Positions 55,805-64,000 of a stretch of DNA of 64,000 bases are shown here, piece after piece. The number at the start of each line of letters is the position of its first letter. The first letter of the stretch is position 1. The notes under the pieces are model-generated. The model was not told the origin of the DNA. It saw only the letters and a program-made list of their open reading frames with translations, and ran no database searches. A program made the translations under genes and the position numbers. Source of the stretch: Aphelidium insulamus (taxonomy: Eukaryota; Aphelidiomycota; Aphelidea; Aphelidiaceae); the NCBI GenBank assembly GCA_036784855.1, contig JAZDSV010000008.1, positions 62,001 to 126,000 of the forward strand, given 5' to 3'.

Positions 55805-58272
55805 TTACTCGGCCTTGACTGCCGGTTGTGGCGGCGGTGATTTCAGGGCCTGGTCAGTGCCCTTGTCGGAACTGGAATGACTTTGACTTTGATCACCGCC
55901 CTTGGGTGATGCAGCAGCAAGTGCGGGACAGTTCTGCATATTCACGCCCTTGCGCGGTACCCTCAACCGGCCGTACTCTTCCGCAAACGTCTCTGCACTG
56001 AACAGCGCCGCGACCGTGCCCAGCAGCGCCGTGGCCGACAGATCCGCACCCAGTGCACCCACCAGTGACACGGCGACAATCAGGGCGCCGCGCATCGACA
56101 GCCGTGCCCACTTTGGCAACAGCGGGTCGAGCGGGATGCCGAGTCGTACCGCATCGTCCAGCCGGTACCGCAGACACTGCGGCTTTGACGACGACGAGTG
56201 GCTGGCGCCGCTGTTGACACTGCCGGTGTTCTGGGACGTGGCGGTGCGGTACAAGTGGCGCGCCTTTATGCGCGACAAGAATGAGTTGTTATTGCTGCTG
56301 CCTTGTGTCGGCACATCTTGCGATGACTGCTGTTGCTGTTGCTGCTGCTGCGAAGAGGACGACGAGGTGGACGTCAAACCATTTGCCGCGGCCAAATCGG
56401 TCGACATGGCGCCGGCGGGATTAGCAGAGGCCAGCGCCTGTTTCACGCTGACTGCCGGGCAGTTTGCCGTGTCCTGCGTCTTGAACAGCAGGCCAAACAC
56501 GATGCAGCAGGCCATTGCCGCCGCGAACCCGCCGCACACATACCACCGCGCTGCGTCCACGCCGTACTTTGCCAGTGATGCGCTGCCTGTACTGCCGACA
56601 GCCGCCGCCACCGCGACGTCCGACAGCACTTGCGGATCGTACCGAGTGAACAGCCCAATGCCTTTATACATACAGTGAGTATACGTGTATGGCATTACCA
56701 AATAACTTGCCAACGCCGTGAATGATGAGAAATATTCCGAATGGCAAGTGCAGCAGATTCCACGACACACCGGCAAATATGTGCCGCCGCACCGGATGCA
56801 CAAACCGGCCGCCGTGCGCATCCAGCAGCACAAAGTATTGCCATTGCCTGCGGGAAATATTAATATACATATTCACGCATAATTAGCAGAGCATATGTAC
56901 CAGCAAATGGCAATAATAATGCCCAGGATGGTGTCGGCATATTGCAGACTGAAATTGGTGTTCTGCGACGACCACAGCAGGCCCACCACAACTTCCCCCA
57001 GCACAATGATGACGTAGAGGCCGTAGCGCTCCGCAAAGTGTTCAATGTTGAGTGCGACACGGTAGCGAAACAGGTGCGCCATCCGGCTGGTCATGTAGAA
57101 CGCCAGCACAATCAGCGCGCAGTCCAGCACGAACGAGAGCCACCACAGACCGCGCCGTATCGACAGCCAGTCGCCGCCGCCCGTGGGCAGCAGCGCCGAC
57201 ACGAACCAGGGAATGTTGGCCAAGACGGACGGCACGTTGACCAGGTAGATGAATTTGGAGAACTCTGGATTGATGTAGGCGTGGTAGAGGTGCGACGCGG
57301 TGTACAGCATCCGCGATATCAGGAACGTGACAATGAACACTGTGCCGGTGTTGCCCGCGGGATCCGAGGCAAATGCGTATTCGGCATTCAGACCCATCCC
57401 TGCGGCCAGCAGCAGTTGCGTGTAGGTGAATAGCCGGTTCAGTAGATCATTCATGTAGAAGCGGTTCATATGCAGAGTGTACGACAGCCAGGACAGGTAA
57501 ACCGGCACATACATCAGCGCGAAATCATTCACCGTCAGCCACCCCATCTTCGGCACCTTCAGCCCGCTGCCTGTTCATGGTTGTAATTGAATGTAATATG
57601 GACATACATAGACCCACATATAATAGAGATACATACCAAGGCGGGAGAGCACAGCCACGTAGAGCAAGTCCACAAAGAGCTCTTCCCAGGTGACCTGAGC
57701 GGCGTAACTATATAACAACCACGGAACTTGCTCATATTGTATCCCACCTTGCGCGCTTCCCTCTCCCGGTACAGCACCTTGTCGATAAAGAACTGCCGCG
57801 GGCGGTGCGAGTGCAGAAATAGGGACCGCCGATACGCCGGCAACTCCTCCAGTATCGTATCCAGCAGACGGATCTCGGTGGTGCGCGTGGTGCCGAATTC
57901 GTGCGTGGTCTGCGCGCGCAAGTCAGCCGAGCAAACTGCATGCACAGCCACACGTACAAAGTGGTGTGCTTGAGGGACGGCACCCGGTGGATCCCGGCCA
58001 GACTGACTGGTGCCGGGTGGATGTGCGGCGGTGCCAGCAGCGGAGGATGCTGTCGGAGATCCATGCGAGTGGAGTGCGCCACTCTCCCCATCGCTCGCCA
58101 CGCCCAGCTCCGGCACGGGCATTTGTTGCCCAACATCGCCATCGGAGGCAGCCGTGTCCACAGCGCCGCCACTAGAAGTAGTAGCAGCAGTAGCAGCGTC
58201 TGTGTCACCGCCCATGTCGACCATCTCGATGGTTAGCGGCGGCACGGCCTCCTCGTCGCCATCGCCACTCAT
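55805..58272 (-). CDS. LtrA-family membrane protein (low temperature requirement A)
   Basis: About five exons run from the ATG at 58272 to the stop at 55805 and encode roughly 750 residues. A long acidic, Thr/Ala-rich N-terminus leads into TWEELFVDLLYVAVLSRL (the family's E-L-F-D start) and about ten membrane helices including NRLFTYTQLLLAAGMGLNAE, ERYGLYVIIVLGEVVVGLLW (family hallmark E-R-x-G-L-x(4)-L-G-E) and a Gln-run loop (SSSSSQQQQQQQQSS). The tail is polar. LtrA proteins are multi-helix membrane proteins of bacteria and some fungi and protists, with unassigned transport-like function, named from a cold-sensitive Listeria mutant. The gene's stop is 55 bp from the stop of GH5, and its start is 66 bp from that of the divergent Mpv17 gene. 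Confidence 0.8.
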
Positions 58273-58337
58273 TGCAGCACGCACACACACACAGCGCCGC
58301 ACTAATACAGCGCCCAACAAATTTCCCCGCGCGCGCG
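58273..58337. promoter_or_regulatory. 65-bp divergent promoter gap (LtrA / Mpv17)
   Basis: The gap between the two starts holds a CA run and a GC alternation (about 58330-58338). Nothing resembles a TATA box. As with the oligopeptidase/VMA22 pair, one short region must serve both genes. Confidence 0.5.
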
Positions 58338-59270
58338 ATGATGGCGACCCTGCAAGCAGCGCTGCACCGCCGCCCGTTCCTTGTGCAGTCACTCACGGCG
58401 GGTATGCACTCGTATGCCGTAGCGGTGTATAGCTGCTGCTCAGCACACAAGCACGGCACTCACACTCAGGCACCCTGTTCGCCATCGGGGACACGGTGGC
58501 GCAGCGGACGGCAACCCGCGCGGTAGTGGCACACGACAAGAATGACACCGCCTCTGCAAACAGCGGCACCACCACTCACGGCGACAGGCAGCAAAGGCAG
58601 AGACACGACTGGTACCGCACCGCGCGCATGGTGGCCTATGGCAGCGTGATCGCGGTGAGTCAGCCGGCTGTGCGTGCACGCCACGCGCTACGTCTGTCTG
58701 TCTGTCTGTCTGATTGTGTCTATCTGTCTGTCTGACTGCATGAAAGGCCCCGGCGACATTTGCGTGGTACCGCGCCCTGGAGCGCCACGTAAAATTCAAG
58801 TCGGCGGCTGCCGGTCAGTCAATGCACAACACGTTACCCTTTTACATGTAATGCATGCAGAAACGGTGGCGAGAGTGGCGGCGGACCAGCTGCTATTTGC
58901 CCCGGCATTCATTGCCGTCTTCGTGGCATATCAGGCCACGGCAGAGACGCTGTTTGCCAATGACGGCAAGAGTGTTGTCGCTGAGGTTTCTTGCCGCCTC
59001 AGCCGCGACTACACTGATATTTTGCGTGCCAACTACTTGATGTGCGATGGACATTCAGTTTTATCTCATTTTGGCTTACAAGTAATCTGCGTGCAGATGG
59101 CCGTGGGTTCAGCTGGCCAACTTCTATGTGGTGCCGCTGCATACCGTCTGCCGGTGGTGAATGTGGTGGCAATCGGGTGGAATGGGTATCTGTCACGGAA
59201 AGTTGTGGATGGCGGTGGTAACAGTGGTGGCGGCGTGGTTGAGACGGCTGCCGTAGCGCTGGAACGTTGA
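58338..59270 (+). CDS. Mpv17/PMP22-family membrane protein (probable frameshift)
   Basis: Five exons; the first starts MMATLQAALHRRPFLVQSLT and donates at about 58401. The rest carries the family features: a GDTVAQRTAT segment, an acidic/Thr insertion, RMVAYGSVIAAPATFAWYRA, VAADQLLFAPAFIAVF, LRANYLIWPWVQLANFYVVP, and GWNGYLSRK at the end. Mpv17 and PMP22 are four-helix proteins of the mitochondrial inner membrane or peroxisome, thought to form pores. Near 59145 the frame changes by one base between FYVVPLH and RLPVVNVVAIGWNG, both of which belong to the family signature. It is therefore a one-base assembly error, or a recently broken gene. A TGTC microsatellite lies in the second intron. Confidence 0.75.
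58689..58738. repeat. TCTG microsatellite in Mpv17 intron
   Basis: Repeated TCTG/GTCT units fill most of the second intron. Confidence 0.8.
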
Positions 59271-59296
59271 TATCAGGTCTGACATTTATATAGTAT

Positions 59297-59978
59297 TAAT
59301 AGCTTTTTTGGATGTGTGGCATTCATATTGAATTTATTAAATGATGTGTACTTTTCCTTAAAGTATGCTCTTGCTGGCCAATGTTCACGGAAACGTGGCG
59401 TAGCTGAAACGCACAAATTCGCAAAAACTATTTTTTCTATCTTTTGGTAGGTAATAGCATTGAATGCCAGTGATACGATTTGATTGGAAGTCCTTATAGT
59501 CGCCAGCAACAAGTCGGTGTTCGGCGTCAGCACCCGTTCCAATTATATCAAAGTCGCTTGATCCCTTGATTTTCTCTCCAAATCCAATAAGCTTGCTATC
59601 GGAGTCCAACTAGCCCATCCATACACCTGCCAGCGCTTAAAACCACCAGGGCGCTTAATGTGTACAATCTTGTACAACTTCTGGTTCAGAAAATCCTTTC
59701 GAAGCTTGAAATGTGGCATTGTCCAGTACGTTTTCTGCGTTGTATGACAGCGATAGGCAAACGCAACGATGCCTGGCACGCTTGAATCGTCGTTTTCATA
59801 TTTACGCAAGAGAATACTTATTCGGTCCACATAATCGACTTGCATCTATAACCATTACGTAGCTCTGATTAAGAAACGGTACATCGAATGGCGCAGCCTT
59901 GGTCCATCCGTGATCATTTGCATCCACAGACCAGGCGGCAAGTATTAATGACAGTGCAGTAATAAAAAAATACTTCAT
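59297..59978 (-). pseudogene. Decayed gene of a small secreted protein
   Basis: From an ATG at 59978 the signal peptide MKYFFITALSLILAAWSVDA is intact and leads into a mature region. Within 200 bp the frame moves twice among the three frames (PFDVPFLNQSYVM, then VDYVDRISILLRKYENDDSS, then LIGFGEKIKGSSDFDIIG). Coding character runs on to about 59340. I read it as a recently decayed gene. A TATAAAAG at 60018-60011 (-) lies 33 bp before the ATG, as for the M13-like gene. It differs in sequence from the small secreted protein at 48.1-48.5 kb, although both begin with a similar signal. Confidence 0.55.
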
Positions 59979-60436
59979 TTTGTTGTGAAATGAGCGCTCT
60001 GAAACTGTTGCTTTTATAGTGTAATTTCTTCCACGCAGCTGATTGGCTAACGTGAGTATTGCTCCAAGATTAAAAAAACAAGTATTAAGAGTAATGGGAT
60101 AATTGCTTTTTGCGCCCGTAATCATGCTTTTTGCACCGAACTGTGGGGAAGCACTCTGGCCAAGCGTCTGCCGCTCCGCCTTCCGCAGCCGCAGCCATGC
60201 CCACACACATGTACAGGGATAGGCATGCACATACATCACAAGAGTAGTGCATGGCGTACCTCTCAGTGGCCGTTACAGGTGCTTGTACAACAGCTCCCTT
60301 AACCACACCTTAACCCATACTCCGTGCACTAGTCTACTCCATACTCTGGTTACCTCGCTGTCACATGCACGCGGACGCTGACAGGTCTGTCAGTTGGCCG
60401 CGTCGCGTCGCGGCTAGAAGCACGGGTTAATTGCTT
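59979..60436. other. Spacer with possible 3' LTR of the adjacent element
   Basis: Because the neighbouring element is on the - strand, its 3' LTR should lie here. I see no second LTR in the window to confirm its ends, so I cannot delimit it. A candidate start is the TGTGACAG near 60365. Apart from the TATA box of the secreted gene, nothing else is seen. Confidence 0.3.
60011..60018 (-). promoter_or_regulatory. TATA-like box (TATAAAAG)
   Basis: It lies 33 bp before the ATG of the decayed secreted gene, the same octamer and nearly the same spacing as for the M13-like gene at 23601. Confidence 0.5.
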
Positions 60437-63400
60437 CTATTTAGTTTCCTTTTCCTCTCCTTCACCCCTGGACCGCGTACTACGTCGGGTTGCCCGCCCC
60501 AACTCCCCCTCAGTCGCAGGTCCAGGGTTTGCAGGGTGTCCACGCTGCCTCCAGTACTGTGTGATACAGTCCCAATCGTAGAAGTTGTCCTCCTTCTCCC
60601 ACGTGCGGTCGTTGTAGCCCTTCCACTGGACTAAGTATTCTGTGCCACCAACACCCTCGCGGTGGTCGAGCAACCGGTCAACCACAAAAGTGTTGTGCTG
60701 CTCTGCTGCTGTGACGGTCCGTGTGGTGACTTTGAGGTGTTCAATGGCAAAGTGGCGACCCAGGATGCTACCATCAGTGTCTTGCAGCACATAAGCACCA
60801 TGTGAGTCGCGGCCCAGCACCTTGAATGGGCCTTCATACACCGGCATCCACTTGCCTGCCCGTGTGGCATCATGTGCGTAAACCGACTGCCCCGGCTCCA
60901 GTGGTGGCACCTGCCGCTGCTTCTTGTCTCTGTACTGGCGGCTCCGACTCTTGGCTCGCTCATTGATCTCAGCAATAGCTGGGTACACCACCTTGACCAG
61001 CCAGCGCTGCCGAGCCACAAAATCGTCCACGGCCTCCTGGGAGTACTCACCAGCAAAGTTGCTGTGGTCTTGAAACTTGTTCACCAAGAACGCTCGGCCA
61101 AACATCAAGCTGAATGGTGCTGTCTTAGTGCCACTTGCCGCCGTCATGTTCATTGCCAGCTGCACATAGGGAAGCCACGATGGCCAGCGGTGGTTGGCAC
61201 CCTTGAGATGCTTCTTCAGCACCATGGACACCGTACGAATGTTGCGCTCGACGGCGCCGTTGGCACGATGTGTGTACGCAGCCACCAGCTTGTGCTCAAC
61301 GCCATAGAGTGCCGTCAATTTCGCCATTACCGCATTCACAAACTCGGTGCCATTGTCGCTCTGCAGGATCTTGGGCACCCCAAAGTCTGTGAATATCTGC
61401 CAGACAACCTGAGCCACCTCTTGCGCCGATTTGGACTTGAGCGGCCGTAGGAGCACCATCTTGGTGAACAGGTCCGTGACGACCAAAATGTACTTGTTGC
61501 CCAACTCACCGGCTGGGGGCGACAGCACTGTGTCAATAGCCACATGACACCACGGCTCATAGGCATCAATCGACTTGGCAGGGTGAAAGCCCTTCACCAC
61601 CACGTTGTGCTTCTGGCAGGCATCACAATCATCGACCACCGCCTGCAGGTCACGGCGTATGCCGGGCCACCAGCAGTGTTCGAGCCACAACGTCTGCTCC
61701 ATAGCTTTGGCACCAGCATGCCCCAACAAGTGACACTTCTCCATCACCGCAGCACGCTCTGCCACTGGTACCAGCCGTTGCTGCTCCTCTGCAGCCTGCC
61801 ACTCCTGAGTGTTGCGCTGCATTACCTCTGCGGCATTCCGGATGACTGCTGCCAGTGGCGCCGGCGATAGATCCAGCCCTTGGTGATCAACACACCACTT
61901 GTCATACTGCCGGGAGAGTGCATCTGCCACCACGTTCTCTGGTCCTGGCACATGGTGCAGCACAAAATCAAACTCGAGCAGGTCGTCTAGCCAGCGGTCC
62001 AGCATGGCATTGGTATGCTTCTGCGTCATCAAGAAGGTCAGTGCCATGTGGTCAGTGTGCAAATGGAACCGACGGCCCTTCAACAGCTGCTCAAATTTGC
62101 GCAAGGCCCACACCACGCCCACAGCTCTCTCTTGGTGGCCGAGTAGGACCTCTGCGCCTTGCTAAACGACTTGGATGCTGCGGACACCAACTTGAGTGGC
62201 TGGCCATCTGCCGGCCGCTGCATCAGGGCGGCACCCATGCCAACCAGAGATGCATCGACAAAAAGCTCCATGTCGCGCGAAAAGTCGGGGTATGCCAGCA
62301 CTGCGTCGCCGCGAAATGCCTCGCGCAGCATCTCAAACGACTGGCGCATCTCATCACTCCATACCACCTTGCCAGTCAGATTCCCAGCCAGCGTCAACGG
62401 CCGTGCCTTGGTGGCAAAGTGGGGTACATGGTCGCGGTAGTAGTTGGCCAGCGCCACAAACGACTTCAGCTGCTTGTACGTTGATGGCAGCTCCCACTCG
62501 AGTATCTCCTTGCGCAGCGCTGGGTCCGGCTGAATGCCAACACGTGTCAACTTGTGGCCCAGTGCCACCAGCTCTGCGGCCACCCAAACGCACTTTTCAG
62601 GCCGCAACCGCACTTGGTACTTGTTCAGACGCTTCAAAATCGCCACACCACTGGCAATAAAGTCGTCCAAGCTTGTAGAGCTGTGCACAATATCATCAAC
62701 GTAAGGTTTCACCCCATCAATGCCATCAAGCATCACTGTCATGGAGCGCTGAAATAGCGACGTCATTGTCTTGATCCCAAAGCATGCACGAGTAAAGCAC
62801 CAGTGCACACCATTCCAGATAAATGCCACCTTGTGACAGTCATCACGCTCAATCTCCCACTGCTGGTACGAATCCGCGGCATCAAACGAACCAAAGTACT
62901 GGGCGCCACCGTGCGCCTGAATCAAGTCGGGGATGAGTGGCAGTGGGTAGTCATTGGGAGCCAGCGCATCGTTGAGCTGCCGTAGGTCTAGGCACACACG
63001 GACAGCAGTCTTTCCTCCAGCGCCATCCTTTTTATCTACTGCCACCAGTGGAAACGACCATTCATTGCCAACGGGCGCGCGTTTAATCCACCCCTTACTT
63101 GCCCACTCCTTCACTCGAAGCGTGACAGCCTCATGGCGGTGCGCCGGCATAGGATATTGGCGGATGAATATTGGTTTGGCATCACCAGTGTCGATCTTGA
63201 GCCGTGCCAATGGGTGCGTAATAAAACTGTTGGCCGGCAGTGCTTGGTTTTGTGCAATGAGCGGCCGAAACGCTGCCATGACGCGTTCTAGCTCGCCTGC
63301 CGGCACCATCGTGGCATCCTCTGGCATATGCGGTCGTGCGGCGACCTCCTCCGCCGTCGTTAATAGCGCTGGTTCGGCGGAGCCACGTTGCTCCGGCCAG

Positions 63401-64000
63401 TGGGGCAATAAGCCGCTGATTTCGAGCCCAAATGCAGGAAACAGGTCGAGCCCAATGACCGCGTCGCCCAGCTCGCGCGTCAGGTTTGCAACTTCAAGCA
63501 CCGCATGCACGCGCCGATCACCAACGGCCACCCACTGCGTCGTGGTACCAATGCGTGCCACTGTCTGGCCCGCCATGGCCCCTTTAATTGGCCCGCTGCG
63601 TACAGGCGCGTCAATGTGCAAACGATTTAGCTGGCAGAACCTCTTTGTCAGCAAGCTGGACGTGGCACCACAGTCCACCGTAGCCAGCACGCGCACCCCG
63701 GCCACACAGGCCGGCAGCTTTATCAGCTGTACTCCCTCCCTCAGCTGCGCCTTCTGCCCCGTCACGTCTGCGGCGGGCATTAGCGCGCGGTTTCTGAGAG
63801 ACTGATGTTTATTGATGTTATACCTGCGGCGGGCATTAGCGCGCGGTTTCTGAGAGACTGGGGGTGAAACACTCAACGCGCGATTGATATGTAATTCGCC
63901 CACGTCACCCCGTCCTCGTCCTCTTCCTCTTCGTCGCCGCCCCCGCCGCTCGCCGCACCTGCCGTGCCCATCGCCACCGCCGCCGCCACCATACCATCGC
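60437..64000 (-). mobile_element. Ty3/gypsy-type LTR retrotransposon with chromodomain (pol part, continues off the right edge)
   Basis: Reading from right to left on the - strand: a retropepsin-like segment (ATVDCGATSSLL near 63670), reverse transcriptase with PYVDDIVHSS (near 62700), RNase H (at about 62.0-62.3 kb), a zinc-binding and core integrase (DNGTEFVNA near 61350), and a C-terminal chromodomain (TEYLVQWKGYNDRTWEK near 60620). Domain order RT-RNaseH-IN and the chromodomain place it in the chromovirus branch of Ty3/gypsy. The gag part and 5' LTR lie beyond the window. Within the visible part the coding region lies in two overlapping frames, which is one discontinuity; it may be a single break or a feature of the element. 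Otherwise the domains look well preserved, which suggests a fairly young copy. It is a fossil unless shown otherwise. Confidence 0.92.
63770..63861. repeat. 35-bp direct repeat near the element's protease region
   Basis: A 35-bp unit (gcggcgggcattagcgcg...) occurs at 63770-63804 and again from about 63827, separated by about 22 bp. It is probably a local slippage or duplication within the retroelement. Confidence 0.8.

Noticed and set aside
56290-56400. Poly-Gln expansion as a separate feature
   Set aside because: It is an ordinary low-complexity loop within the LtrA protein and already described there.
61855-63805. Plus-strand frames across the retroelement
   Set aside because: They are antisense shadows of the element's own coding region.

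Overview
The window is nuclear DNA of a eukaryote with a compact genome. Genes are cut by short GT-AG introns (mostly about 45-75 bp), lie on both strands tens to hundreds of bases apart, and include eukaryote-only functions: a SUV39-type histone methyltransferase, DHX15/Prp43, serine palmitoyltransferase subunit 1, PIGW/GWT1, cystinosin and the V-ATPase assembly factor VMA22. An LtrA membrane protein, a secreted GH5 glycanase, a methyltransferase/ATP-grasp fusion and a REJ/GPS surface protein carrying glycosyltransferase domains point to a unicellular opisthokont-like protist, an early fungus-like lineage or another microbial eukaryote. I cannot place it more precisely. Several genes encode small or medium secreted proteins without recognisable family, which would fit a parasite or osmotroph, but that is inference.

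Layout. 0-5 kb is a gene graveyard: a LINE tail, an unrecognised two-exon gene, an inverted partial copy of the oligopeptidase gene found at 19-21 kb, and a broken coiled-coil gene. 5.1-13.1 kb is one giant gene: membrane anchor, EGF-like motif, two glycosyltransferase-like regions, Ser/Thr stalk, Cys-rich module, TIG, REJ-like region, GPS, membrane anchor and tail. 13.1-15.8 kb has a cluster of local repeats and a secreted protein. 16.1-23.5 kb holds SUV39 (-), oligopeptidase B (-) and, divergent from it, VMA22 (+). 23.6-34 kb on the + strand holds a zinc-site-less M13 peptidase homologue, an F-box protein, S-formylglutathione hydrolase, an ADP-ribosyltransferase-like remnant, DHX15 and cystinosin. 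34.5-40.7 kb is a tandem array of four copies of a secreted family, one intact and three decayed. 40.9-45 kb holds SPTLC1 (+) and PIGW (-), convergent. 45.3-53.8 kb is a minus-strand block: a low-complexity protein, an FG-GAP/VCBS secreted protein, a small secreted protein, a methyltransferase + D-Ala-D-Ala-ligase-like fusion, a TIM50-like fragment and a basic secreted protein. 54-59.3 kb holds GH5 (+), LtrA (-) and Mpv17/PMP22 (+). 59.3-60 kb is a decayed secreted-protein gene. From 60.4 kb to the right edge lies a minus-strand Ty3/gypsy-type LTR element with a chromodomain.

Functional threads visible: sphingolipid and GPI-anchor synthesis (SPTLC1, PIGW), acidic-compartment biology (VMA22, cystinosin), heterochromatin (SUV39, chromodomain element), formaldehyde detoxification (S-formylglutathione hydrolase), and a rich extracellular repertoire. 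The best candidates for undescribed biology are the glycosyltransferase-REJ-GPS receptor, the methyltransferase/ligase fusion, and the secreted tandem family with a glycosyltransferase-like GKIP motif. All exon boundaries were read by eye from splice-site consensus and frame continuity.
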